Below, piece by piece: positions 42,291 to 51,329 of a stretch of DNA of 64,000 nt. Every line of letters starts with the position of its first letter. The stretch's first letter is position 1. The stretch comes from Phycisphaerales bacterium (GTDB lineage: Bacteria > Planctomycetota > Phycisphaerae > Phycisphaerales > SM1A02). The notes under the pieces are model-generated. The model was given only the letters and a program-made list of their open reading frames with translations. It was not told where the DNA came from and did no database searches. The position numbers were made by a program, and so were the translations under genes. The stretch is taken from the NCBI GenBank assembly GCA_014238785.1, contig JABAAL010000011.1, positions 1 through 64,000 of the forward strand, read 5' to 3'.

Positions 42291-45184
42291 TGGTGTTTCC
42301 GATTCAATTTGATCGCCCTGGTTGGCTATTCCTTCTCTTACTTCTTGTGCCCGTTGTCATGCTGGCATGGGGAGCGTTGACGAGAACAGGTTCGAGGAAT
42401 CGCGCAATAGCCTCAACAATTACAAGGTGCATTATTGTCATTCTTCTTGCTGTTGCGATTGCAAAACCAGTATGGGAAAAAACAGGGAAGGGGGTTTCCG
42501 TAATAACGGTGCTCGATAGGAGTCAGTCGATTCCCCGTCAATTGCAAGAGCAAGCAGTGGACGCGTTGCAACGTTGGACTTCTCCTGAAAAGCGTGGCAG
42601 CGATAACCGTTTGGCGGTGATTAGCGTTGGGCGTGATGCGGTAATAGGTTCAATGCCCAGTGCACTGACGGTATTTGAACCTGCGGCGAATGAACCGATG
42701 GGGAGCGCAACGAATTTAGCGAAGGGTGTGCAGTTGGCACTCGCATTGTTGCCACAAGATACTGCGTCAAGAATCGTCGTAGTTTCTGATGGGAACGAGA
42801 CTGACGGTCTCGTGCTTTCCATTGCAAACGTAGCAAAAGCAAATGGGGTTCCAGTCGACGTACTTCCGTTGCAATATGATCATGCGAATGAAGTAATGGT
42901 TGAAAAAATAGTCGCTCCTTCGCAAACACGAGTTGGGCAATCCATTCCAATACGAATAATTCTTCGAAGTGTTGGAGCCTCAAGTGGTACGTTGCATCTT
43001 CTTCAAAACGGTACTGAGATTGACTTGTTGGCAGAAGAGGATGGTACCGGACTTCCCCTTACACTCAAGAGTGGCGTGAATGCAGTGGTGTTCGACATCC
43101 CAATTAATAGTGGAGGCCCACAAAAGTTTGAAACGATGTGGGTGCCCAGTCAAAGCGCAACCGGGGGTGACACAATAGCATCGAACAACACTGGTCTTGC
43201 GGTGTCATTTGTGTCGCAAGGTGGCATGGTGTTACTTGTGACAAAAAACGAAGCAGCTTCTGCTCATTTGCAGCAAATTCTTGCATCATCGGGACTTGAA
43301 GTAGAAACAATTGCGCCAGAAAATATTCCAAGAGACAGCATTGGGTTCTCTGGATATGACGCAGTTATTCTTGCCGACATTCCAAGGTGGGCGATTGATG
43401 ATTTGCAAGAGCAACATTTGTATTCATTTGTGCACGATGTAGGCGGGGGACTCATCATGACAGGGGGACCGACAGCGTTTGGCGCAGGAGGTTGGATAGG
43501 ATCCAAACTTGAGCAGGCAATGCCACTTAAATGTGAGCCGCCCCAAACACGTCAACTTCCTCGTGGCGCATTAGCACTCATCATGCATTCATGTGAAATG
43601 CCGCAAGGGAATTATTGGGGACAAAAGATGGCAAACGCTGCAATCGATTCTCTAAGTGAGTTAGATTACATTGGAATAATTGAATACGACTGGAACGGCG
43701 GTGAGTTTACTCTGAACAATTCTGGTTGGTCATTGCCGCTGACCGTTGCGGGAAATAAGGTTTCTGCTCACGATGCGGTGAACAGTTTAGTTTTTGGAGA
43801 TATGCAAGATTTTGAATCGCCGATGCAGTTGGCGTTTGATGGTTTGAAGCAATTGGATGCAGCGCAGCGGCACGTTATTATTATTACTGACGGTGATCCA
43901 TCAGGGCCTTCCCAAGAATTGTTGGAAGCGTATCGTTCCTATGAGATAACTGTGTCGACGGTCATGGTCGGTGGACATGGTTCTGCGATGGATCAGCAAA
44001 AAATGGAAGGCATTGCGACGGTCACCGGTGGACGTTTTTATATGGTGAACAATCCAAACCAGTTACCAAGTATTTTTATCAAAGAAGCGCAACTCAACTC
44101 GCGGTCATTATTACAAGAGGGTGGGCCCTGGCCAGTTGCAATTCAACCAAGCGTCTCTGGTCCTGTGAGCGATATTTCTTCAGTCCCTGCAGTTGGCGGA
44201 TATGTTGTGACAGGGAATAAGGGTGGATTTGCACAGATACCTTGGATAATGCCTATGAGCGATGGCGAAGATCCGCTCTTGGCTTGGTGGCATTATGGGT
44301 TAGGTAAGTCGGTTGCGTTTACAAGTGACCTTGGCGATAGATGGGCAACGAAGTGGCCGAGTTGGTCGAGTTTTCCTGAGTTTTGGGAAGCGACAATACG
44401 ATGGGCAATGCGTGGTTCATCTCCACCAAACATGATGGTGACTTCAAGGGTTGAGGGTGAACGTGGAATTGTTGAATTAGAAGCAGTGGATGATGATGCG
44501 GCGTTCTTAAACTTTATGCATTCAAAGGCCGTCGTCATTAGCCCCGATGGCGAAGCAATTCCACTTACCTTGGAACAAACTGGACCGGGAAGGTACCACG
44601 CGGAGTTCGATGCTAGTGAAGTTGGAGCGTGGCTTGTGAACATTGCTTTTCAGGATGCAAGCGGCGAGATGACAGGAAGAATTCCAACAGCCGTGACTGT
44701 CCCATATCCAAGAGAATATGCATCCACATCAGCAAATGTAGCTCTTTTGCTTGAACTTGCCCAAAGAACTGGCGGTAGAGTCTTGTCACTAGACGATGTT
44801 GATACTGTGGACTTGTTTGATGGTATTGATATTGAGCTCCCGCAAAGTCCGCAACCAATTTGGGACTTACTCGCAATAATCGCAGCGTCGATATTGATTA
44901 TTGATGTTGCGATTAGGCGTCTTTGGATTGATAAAAAGAGCATGCAGTCAATGTTAGCACCAGTTAGTAAGGTAACTTCTGGCTCAGTAGAAGCACTGCG
45001 AATAGTTCACAAACCAATGGTGCGCAACCAAACAGATGCAGTTGTTCCCAAAACATCAACTAAGGAGGAGCCTTCTAAACCAGTTCCAGCACCACCGAAA
45101 AAAGACGTAGAAGATATAGATGATAATCTAAGCCAACTCTTGAAAAACAAGCGAAAGCGAAGTGGTCAGGATGGTGATGCATGA
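42290..45184 (+). CDS. Large membrane protein with two VWA-like domains and a glutamine-amidotransferase-like domain
   Basis: The 964-residue protein has two N-terminal membrane segments (about 12-29 and 45-59). A first von Willebrand factor A domain follows with an intact MIDAS motif D76-R-S-Q-S80. A flavodoxin/amidotransferase-like segment (GYDAVILADIPRW...GGGLIMTGGPTAFGAGGW) and a second VWA-like domain (IIITDGDPSGPS, TVSTVMVGGHGS) come next. A C-terminal membrane helix (IWDLLAIIAASILIIDVAI) and an acidic/basic cytoplasmic tail close the protein. The bulk should be periplasmic. VWA proteins bind partners through metal. It starts inside the previous stop codon (TAATG) and overlaps moxR by 4 nt. 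Confidence 0.88.
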   Translation: MVFPIQFDRPGWLFLLLLLVPVVMLAWGALTRTGSRNRAIASTITRCIIVILLAVAIAKPVWEKTGKGVSVITVLDRSQSIPRQLQEQAVDALQRWTSPEKRGSDNRLAVISVGRDAVIGSMPSALTVFEPAANEPMGSATNLAKGVQLALALLPQDTASRIVVVSDGNETDGLVLSIANVAKANGVPVDVLPLQYDHANEVMVEKIVAPSQTRVGQSIPIRIILRSVGASSGTLHLLQNGTEIDLLAEEDGTGLPLTLKSGVNAVVFDIPINSGGPQKFETMWVPSQSATGGDTIASNNTGLAVSFVSQGGMVLLVTKNEAASAHLQQILASSGLEVETIAPENIPRDSIGFSGYDAVILADIPRWAIDDLQEQHLYSFVHDVGGGLIMTGGPTAFGAGGWIGSKLEQAMPLKCEPPQTRQLPRGALALIMHSCEMPQGNYWGQKMANAAIDSLSELDYIGIIEYDWNGGEFTLNNSGWSLPLTVAGNKVSAHDAVNSLVFGDMQDFESPMQLAFDGLKQLDAAQRHVIIITDGDPSGPSQELLEAYRSYEITVSTVMVGGHGSAMDQQKMEGIATVTGGRFYMVNNPNQLPSIFIKEAQLNSRSLLQEGGPWPVAIQPSVSGPVSDISSVPAVGGYVVTGNKGGFAQIPWIMPMSDGEDPLLAWWHYGLGKSVAFTSDLGDRWATKWPSWSSFPEFWEATIRWAMRGSSPPNMMVTSRVEGERGIVELEAVDDDAAFLNFMHSKAVVISPDGEAIPLTLEQTGPGRYHAEFDASEVGAWLVNIAFQDASGEMTGRIPTAVTVPYPREYASTSANVALLLELAQRTGGRVLSLDDVDTVDLFDGIDIELPQSPQPIWDLLAIIAASILIIDVAIRRLWIDKKSMQSMLAPVSKVTSGSVEALRIVHKPMVRNQTDAVVPKTSTKEEPSKPVPAPPKKDVEDIDDNLSQLLKNKRKRSGQDGDA

Positions 45185-46233
45185 CCCTTACCGTGGAGCA
45201 TTTGCCCCAAGAAATAAACAGCGCCGAGGATGTACGTGAAGCATGCTCAGTTATTCGTGCGGGTTTTTCTACAATGCGTGACGAGGTTGGCAAGGTAATT
45301 GTTGGGCAAGAACGTGTAGTTGATTTGGTGCTTGTTGCGATTCTTGCGGATGGGCACGCATTACTTGAAGGTCCTCCAGGGCTAGGTAAAACATTACTTG
45401 TTCGAACCCTTGGCCAAGTATTGCAATTGTCAACCGGGCGAATCCAGTGCACCGCAGATTTGATGCCCGCTGATATTGTTGGAACAGTCGTTGTCGATGA
45501 AGATCCATCTACGAAAGCGAGAAGATTCACATTTCGGGAAGGACCAGTTTTTCATCAATTATTACTCGCTGATGAAATAAATCGAGCGACTCCAAAATGC
45601 CAGTCAGCACTTTTGGAATCGATGCAAGAGCACTCGGTTTCGATCGATGGTAAAACTCGTGCACTGCCTGAACCGTTCTTTGTGTTAGCAACGCAGAATC
45701 CTATTGAACAGGAAGGGACATATCCGTTGCCTGAAGCGCAACTCGATCGTTTTCTTTTTAAAATTGATGTTGGATATGCAACAAGGGAAGAACTTTTTGA
45801 AATAGTCACTAGGACAACGGGCGATGTTGCCGTAGAAGCGGACGTTATTGTTGAAGGTGATTTTATACTTGCTGCGCAACAATTAATTAGGCATGTTGTT
45901 ATTGCTCCACATATTCAAGATTACGTTACTCGTTTAGTGTTAGCTACTCATGCGGACTCTTCGCATGCACCGGAATGGGTAAGTGAAAATATCGTTGTTG
46001 GCGCGAGCCCCCGTGGTGCGCAATCAATTGTGTCAGCAGCAAAGGTTGCAGCAGTTGTTGATGGTCGTTTTGCGGTTTCGAAGCGTGACATAAAAGCCGT
46101 CGCGGTGCCAGCGCTTCAACACCGAATCGTCAGAACATTTGAAGCGGAAACAGATTCAAGATCAACCAGTGAGATGATAGCTCGTCTTCTTAAAGAGGTG
46201 CCAACGCTTGTGAGCGAGGAGCAAGATGTCTGA
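45181..46233 (+). CDS. MoxR-family AAA+ ATPase
   Basis: The 350-residue protein is a MoxR ATPase, a chaperone-like AAA+ protein that works with VWA-domain partners to mature or activate protein complexes. Walker A GPPGLGKT is at 64-71. Walker B lies in LLLADEINRATPKCQSALLESMQE; sensor 1 lies in VLATQNPIEQEGTYPLPEAQLDRF; GASPRGAQS is in the lid domain. It is flanked by VWA and DUF58 genes, the classic MoxR context. It overlaps the upstream gene by ATGA and the downstream gene by 8 nt. Confidence 0.95.
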   Translation: MTLTVEHLPQEINSAEDVREACSVIRAGFSTMRDEVGKVIVGQERVVDLVLVAILADGHALLEGPPGLGKTLLVRTLGQVLQLSTGRIQCTADLMPADIVGTVVVDEDPSTKARRFTFREGPVFHQLLLADEINRATPKCQSALLESMQEHSVSIDGKTRALPEPFFVLATQNPIEQEGTYPLPEAQLDRFLFKIDVGYATREELFEIVTRTTGDVAVEADVIVEGDFILAAQQLIRHVVIAPHIQDYVTRLVLATHADSSHAPEWVSENIVVGASPRGAQSIVSAAKVAAVVDGRFAVSKRDIKAVAVPALQHRIVRTFEAETDSRSTSEMIARLLKEVPTLVSEEQDV

Positions 46234-47155
46234 ATTTGGTAAGACGGTCCACGAGAGACCTGCGAAAGTTGACGAGTTACTCGGTTCCAAGTTGATGGCT
46301 TCGCTAGATAAACTTGACATTGTTGCAAGGAAGATATTTAGTGGAAAAACGCAGGGTGAACGTCGAAGTCGTCGCAGAGGTATGAGTGTGGAGTTTGCAG
46401 ATTACAGGCAATACACTACAGGCGACGATTTACGGTTTATCGATTGGAATGTATACGCTCGGCTTGATCGTCTCTTTATGAAAATATTTTTAGAAGAAGA
46501 GGAACTGACTCTTGGTATCGCTATTGATGCAAGCGCTTCTATGGAATACGGCAACCCAAATAAGTTCGATTTTGCAAGACGGCTTGCGATGGCACTTGGG
46601 TACATCGCCCTTAGTAGTCACAATAAAGTTTCTCTGTTTTCATTTAATGACAAAGGCGTTAAACGTCTTTCTGCATTACGTGGGAGAAAGAGAACAAGAG
46701 ATATCGGTCAATGGCTGTTGGATTTGATGCCAGAAGGCGGCACATCGTTTGTTGAAGCATGTAAAGTCATTTCAACCTCTAGGCAGGGTCGAGGTGTCCT
46801 TGTAGTAGTAAGTGATTGTTTTGATACTGAGGGAGTAAAGCAAGGACTTTCATATTTAGTTGGCGGAGGTTGGGATGTTTTTGTAATGCAAACTCTTGCA
46901 CCTGAAGAAGTTGATCCTCAACAAGCTGGCTTAGAAGGCGATTTGCGTTTAGAAGACTCTGAAACAAATGATGCGTGTGAGATTACCGTCACTGCGCCGC
47001 TCATCGCAAAGTATATGCAGCGTCTTCAACAGTATTGCGAAGATATTCGGGAGCAATGCACACGTGTAGGCGCGGGAAATGTAAAAGTATCAACTGATAT
47101 TGATATGGAACAGTTACTCGTGGAATATTTACGAAGTAGGGGGCTGCTTCGATGA
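46226..47155 (+). CDS. DUF58 VWA-like protein of the MoxR locus
   Basis: The 309-residue cytoplasmic protein has the DUF58 signature GMSVEFADYRQYTTGDDLRFIDWNVYARLDRLFMKIF (52-88; shown in part: GDDLRFIDWNVYAR) and a VWA-type MIDAS motif D101-A-S-A-S105. It is regularly paired with MoxR and probably serves as its adaptor or effector. It has no signal peptide or membrane helix. The start overlaps moxR by 8 nt, and the stop overlaps the next gene by ATGA. Confidence 0.94.
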   Translation: MSEFGKTVHERPAKVDELLGSKLMASLDKLDIVARKIFSGKTQGERRSRRRGMSVEFADYRQYTTGDDLRFIDWNVYARLDRLFMKIFLEEEELTLGIAIDASASMEYGNPNKFDFARRLAMALGYIALSSHNKVSLFSFNDKGVKRLSALRGRKRTRDIGQWLLDLMPEGGTSFVEACKVISTSRQGRGVLVVVSDCFDTEGVKQGLSYLVGGGWDVFVMQTLAPEEVDPQQAGLEGDLRLEDSETNDACEITVTAPLIAKYMQRLQQYCEDIREQCTRVGAGNVKVSTDIDMEQLLVEYLRSRGLLR

Positions 47156-49137
47156 CGTGGGTAACTCCTGGAACTGGATTATTGCTTGGCGCAATTGTTA
47201 TTCCTCTCTTGTTGATTTTGTATTTCTTGAGGTTACGAAGGCAACCACTTCGCATTTCGTCAACAGTACTTTGGGAGGGCGCGGTCGAAGATTTGCATGC
47301 GAATTCCCCGTTTCAACGGTTACGGCCTAGTTTACTTTTAGTACTGCAACTGTTGGCGTTGCTACTTGTCGTGTTTTCTATCATGCAGCCACAAGTAGAG
47401 GGTGGTTCACCCAAGCAAGGGAAGCATGTGTTGTTAATCGATCGATCAGCTTCCATGGCGGCAAGAGATGAGGGTGGCGTCTCGCGATTTGAGCGTGCCA
47501 AGATTAAAGCGATTGAACTTGTATCCACGCTGCACGGTGGCGGGTTATTCTCAGGCAGCGGAAGCGAGACAATGGTGATTGCATTTTCAGATTCTGCAGA
47601 GATTATTATTCCATTTGCAGATTCAGAGCAGCAACTTATTGCTGCAATCAAATCGATTCAGCCAACTCATGGAAAATCTTATATAGAAGAGGCACTAAAA
47701 CTAGCTCGCGCGTACACCACAAATGTTGACCCAGAACAAAACGGGTTAGCGCTTAGTGAATCGGCTCAATTAGAACTCTTTAGTGATGGGCAAATTCCAG
47801 ACTTACAAGCACAAGCTTTGCAACGTGGTGAAACCTTGCACTACCATCGTATTGGGGAGGGTGAACAAACGAATATTGGTATTGCAACAATTAATGCAAA
47901 GCGAATTTCAGAAACAAGCGATGATGTTCAAATATTTCTTTCACTGATTAATACAGGTGAACAGGAAATAACAACTGATATTGAGGTATCAGTCAACGGA
48001 TCCCCGATTGGTGTGCAACAAGTTTTGATACCCGCACAAACCGAAAAGAACTCCGGAACAGCAAGCGTTATTTTTATGCCATTTTCAATGCCTAGCGGTG
48101 GAGTTGTCCACGCCGTTCTTACTTCAAGTGACGAACTGGCGGTCGATGATGTCGCTTCACTTATCATTTCTCCGCCAAAAGAATTAAGAGTGTTACTTGC
48201 AGAAAATGGACCTTCCCTTGTCAAGACAGTTCTTGAAGGGATGCCACTTGCGAAGTTGCAAGTTGTTGCCCCAAGTGCATTGCAAACAATGGTGGCAACC
48301 CAAGAAACGTCATCGTTTGATGTCATTGTGACAAGAGATGTTCAACTTGAGAAGTTGCCACAGGGAAATTATTTATTATTTGGTTCGCCTCCTCCTATGG
48401 ATGCATTTTCTACTTTTGTTGAAGGCGAAGCACAAGTGATGCTCGTTGCAAAAGAAAATCATCCTGTTATGCGTTTTGTGCGATTTGAAAATATCGTTAT
48501 CGCTAAGGGGTTTGAAATAGTCGTCGATGAGAGACTTGACGTGCTGTTAGAGGGAAGCGGATGGCCAGCAGTGATGACTGTGCGTGACAGAGGTGTACAA
48601 GTTGTGTACGTTGCATTTGATCCCCTTGAAAGTAATTGGCCATACCTTAGAAGTTTTCCTTTCTTTGTCTATAACGCAGTTCAATTTTTAGGAAGAAGTG
48701 GCGATGCATTGTCCAGCGCTCTTGGGAAAGTGGGCGAAACGATATCTTTAGATGTTCCTTCTGGAGTTGAGAGGGTGTCTATTAAAGAACCTAACGGTCA
48801 AGAGCATGAAGTCAGTGTTGATACAACAGGCCGAGCGCATTGGGGGCCAATCCGAATAACTGGGCTCCATGCTGTTTCGTGGAACGGTCAATTGCAAAGG
48901 CGTGTAGCGGTAAATTCACTTAAAGAAGAGTCGAATATTGCAAGTGTGGAAAGTATTTCAATCGGGGCGAACACTATTGAAGCGAGCGAGTCAAGCGGGG
49001 CATCATTTATTCAACTTTGGCCTTGGGCGCTTGCAGCAGTCCTCGTGGTGTTACTTCTAGAGTGGTGGGTGTATCAAAGAAAAACGGGGGGCGTGAGTCG
49101 ATTTTTAAAGACGAGCGCTAAGAACTCGTGGACATGA
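47152..49137 (+). CDS. BatA-like VWA membrane protein
   Basis: The 661-residue protein begins with the BatA-type double membrane anchor (about 9-27 and 60-79) joined by LRLRRQPLRISSTVLWEGAVEDL. A VWA domain follows with intact MIDAS D97-R-S-A-S101 and GxSYIEEALKLA. A long beta-rich periplasmic region and a C-terminal membrane helix (WPWALAAVLVVLLLEWW) complete it. Bat proteins were named for aerotolerance in Bacteroides and are proposed to act with MoxR at the envelope. It overlaps DUF58 upstream and murD downstream by 4 nt each. Confidence 0.9.
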   Translation: MTWVTPGTGLLLGAIVIPLLLILYFLRLRRQPLRISSTVLWEGAVEDLHANSPFQRLRPSLLLVLQLLALLLVVFSIMQPQVEGGSPKQGKHVLLIDRSASMAARDEGGVSRFERAKIKAIELVSTLHGGGLFSGSGSETMVIAFSDSAEIIIPFADSEQQLIAAIKSIQPTHGKSYIEEALKLARAYTTNVDPEQNGLALSESAQLELFSDGQIPDLQAQALQRGETLHYHRIGEGEQTNIGIATINAKRISETSDDVQIFLSLINTGEQEITTDIEVSVNGSPIGVQQVLIPAQTEKNSGTASVIFMPFSMPSGGVVHAVLTSSDELAVDDVASLIISPPKELRVLLAENGPSLVKTVLEGMPLAKLQVVAPSALQTMVATQETSSFDVIVTRDVQLEKLPQGNYLLFGSPPPMDAFSTFVEGEAQVMLVAKENHPVMRFVRFENIVIAKGFEIVVDERLDVLLEGSGWPAVMTVRDRGVQVVYVAFDPLESNWPYLRSFPFFVYNAVQFLGRSGDALSSALGKVGETISLDVPSGVERVSIKEPNGQEHEVSVDTTGRAHWGPIRITGLHAVSWNGQLQRRVAVNSLKEESNIASVESISIGANTIEASESSGASFIQLWPWALAAVLVVLLLEWWVYQRKTGGVSRFLKTSAKNSWT

Positions 49138-50369
49138 TTGTTCAAGATAAACGAGTGACCGTCATGGGTCTTGGCCGTTTTGGTGGGGGGCTTGGAGTTA
49201 CTAAGTGGCTTCTTGGTCAAGGTGCGAACGTGTTGTTGACGGATCTTACGAGCAAAGAAGAACTTGCAGAGCAACTTGCTGAACTTGGTTCGCACTCAAA
49301 CTTGCAAATAGTATTCGGTGAACATCGAATTGAAGATTTCTCATCCGCAGATGTTGTTATTGCAAATCCAGCAATTCCAATGCCTTGGGAAAATATCTAT
49401 TTGCAAGCTGCTTGGGATGCCGGTGTGGTTGTAACAACGGAAATCGAGCTGTTGATACAACAACTCGATAGGAAGAATGTTATTGGCGTAACTGGTACTT
49501 CAGGAAAATCTACTACAGCATCAATGATTCACGAAGCATTATGTTCTTCTAGAATTCCGTGCCATCTAGGGGGAAACCTTGGTGGAAGTTTACTTGGCGA
49601 ACTTTCATCGATTGGACATAAGGATATTGTTGTATTGGAATTCTCGAGTGCAATGTTATGGTGGATAGAAAAAGGTGGACAGTGGTCGCCAAGTGTTGCC
49701 GTATTAACTACGATTGAACCAAACCACATCGATTGGCATGGTTCCTTTGAGTCATATAAATCGTGTAAAGAAGTAATATTTGCACATCAGGAGGAAGGCG
49801 ATACTTCGTTAACGCAAGATGCTGAAGCTACGTTTGGTGGCTTGACCGTGCTTGGAAAGCATAATGAAAGAAACGCTGCGGTTGCTTTTTTAGCAGCCAT
49901 CGCAGTGGGAGCAGAATCAAAGGCCGCGCGCGTGGGTATTCAAAACTTTCGTGGACTTTCGCATCGTTTACAGTTTGTAAGAAAAAGTTTTTACAATGAT
50001 TCAAAATCAACTACACCAAGCGCAACGAAGTTAGCGGTTGACTCATTTGATGATGCTTCTCTCGTTCACTTAATTGTTGGTGGCTATGATAAGCACATCG
50101 ATTTATCACTTCTAGCGAAACAATCCGAGAGAGTTTGCTGCATGTATGCAATTGGTGCAACTCGAAATGCAATTGCAGAACTTGCATTAGGCGAAGTGCG
50201 ATGTGTTGAAACACTTGACAAAGCAGTTTGTGAAGCAGTATCCAATATGAAGCAAGGCGATGTGTTACTTCTGAGCCCGGGCTGTGCAAGTTGGGACCAG
50301 TTTGATAATTATGAAGAGCGTGGCGATTTATTTTGTGAACTTGTTAAGGAAGTTTCAGCTCGCCAATAA
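49134..50369 (+). CDS. murD: UDP-N-acetylmuramoyl-L-alanine--D-glutamate ligase
   Basis: ATG at 49134 is chosen because it overlaps the upstream stop as ATGA; GTG at 49128 is an alternative. The 411-residue protein adds D-glutamate to UDP-MurNAc-L-Ala in peptidoglycan synthesis. Motifs: N-terminal Rossmann VTVMGLGRFGGG, ATP-binding GTSGKST (121-127), the Mur central-domain segment ATIEPNHIDWHGSFESYKSCK, and a C-terminal ligase domain with YNDSKSTTPSATKLAVD and LLSPGCASWDQF. It is the last gene of the run and overlaps pyrD (opposite strand) by 26 nt. With murA at 56170 it shows a peptidoglycan-making planctomycete. Confidence 0.93.
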   Translation: MIVQDKRVTVMGLGRFGGGLGVTKWLLGQGANVLLTDLTSKEELAEQLAELGSHSNLQIVFGEHRIEDFSSADVVIANPAIPMPWENIYLQAAWDAGVVVTTEIELLIQQLDRKNVIGVTGTSGKSTTASMIHEALCSSRIPCHLGGNLGGSLLGELSSIGHKDIVVLEFSSAMLWWIEKGGQWSPSVAVLTTIEPNHIDWHGSFESYKSCKEVIFAHQEEGDTSLTQDAEATFGGLTVLGKHNERNAAVAFLAAIAVGAESKAARVGIQNFRGLSHRLQFVRKSFYNDSKSTTPSATKLAVDSFDDASLVHLIVGGYDKHIDLSLLAKQSERVCCMYAIGATRNAIAELALGEVRCVETLDKAVCEAVSNMKQGDVLLLSPGCASWDQFDNYEERGDLFCELVKEVSARQ

Positions 50370-51270
50370 GTTCCGTAATGCTTTGGCATCCTTGGCGTTT
50401 TACCCAAGAGGTTAGTTTTTTTGCAATGTTCTGTGCAGAAGCGGGATTCACAAAAGAAGCAGTTCCGATCCCCACAGCGGTTGCGCCAGCTAGAATAAAT
50501 TCTGCAGCATCTTCCCAGCGTAGTACTCCTCCTGTTCCAATGATCGGAATATTTGCATCCTTTGCAACGTCTCTATATATTTCGTGAACAACTCTAACAG
50601 CAACTGGATGAATAACTGTACCGCTAACGCCTCCGATTCCCCGTGATAGTTTTGGGGTTCTTGATTCGATGTCGATGGCAAGTGATGGGATTGTGTTGAT
50701 GAGAGTGAGTGCATCTGCACCAGAATCAATCGCGGCTTGCGCGTGCTTGCGAATATCTCCTGGAGCTGCTGAAAGTTTGACAAGCATGCCACTATTTGAA
50801 AGTGCGGGCCTTATCTCGTTAAGCAACATCGTTAAGCTCTTTGGGCATCCGCCAAATTCGAGACCATCTTGGGTATTCGGGCAGGAGACATTAATCTCAA
50901 CGAGGTCGATGCCCAAGATACTGTCCATTGCACTTGCAACAGCAACATAGGCTTCGATGGTGTCGCCGGCAACGGAGCCGATGACGACTGTATCGAGTGA
51001 TGGGACGCTTTGTGCATGGTTCTCAATAAAGGAATCGATGCCTTCGTTGGCAAGGCCAATTGCGTTCATCATTCCACTTTGAAGCGTCACCATCCGAACA
51101 GGTTCGTTTCCTATTCGGGGTTCTTTTGTAATAGATTTCGTCGTTATTGCTCCGATTGTCGAAAGGTTGAGTGCATCTTCAATTTCACCCATTACGCCAG
51201 ATGTGCCCGCTGCTAAAACAACGGGATTTCGAAGCGTTGCTGGACCAAGTTTTACTTGCATCTGTACCAT
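50344..51270 (-). CDS. pyrD: Dihydroorotate dehydrogenase, class 1
   Basis: The start is taken at 51270 (308 residues), because the alternative ATG at 51300 would code through an inverted repeat. The enzyme oxidises dihydroorotate to orotate in pyrimidine synthesis with FMN. The class 1 catalytic cysteine is in INVSCPN; other motifs are GTSGVMGE, TTKSITKEPRIGN, MMNAIGLANEG, LSRGIGGVSGTVIHP, and the FMN-phosphate segment IIGTGGV...GATAVGIGT. It looks like class 1B, which normally pairs with an electron-transfer subunit PyrK; no pyrK is in the window. It is cytosolic. Confidence 0.94.
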   Translation of the reverse strand: MVQMQVKLGPATLRNPVVLAAGTSGVMGEIEDALNLSTIGAITTKSITKEPRIGNEPVRMVTLQSGMMNAIGLANEGIDSFIENHAQSVPSLDTVVIGSVAGDTIEAYVAVASAMDSILGIDLVEINVSCPNTQDGLEFGGCPKSLTMLLNEIRPALSNSGMLVKLSAAPGDIRKHAQAAIDSGADALTLINTIPSLAIDIESRTPKLSRGIGGVSGTVIHPVAVRVVHEIYRDVAKDANIPIIGTGGVLRWEDAAEFILAGATAVGIGTASFVNPASAQNIAKKLTSWVKRQGCQSITELIGELKLP

Positions 51271-51279
51271 CAGGTCCCC

Positions 51280-51323
51280 ATTGTACCCTAAGGGAGTCAT
51301 ACCCTATGAGGAGCGGGTACAAT
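51280..51323. repeat. Inverted repeat ATTGTACCC-N26-GGGTACAAT between divergent genes
   Basis: Perfect 9-base arms at 51280-51288 and 51315-51323 lie between the divergent pyrD and TPR-YggX starts. The right arm sits 6 nt before the ATG at 51330. It may be a split operator or a hairpin controlling the second gene's translation. Confidence 0.45.
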
Positions 51324-51329
51324 GCAAGG

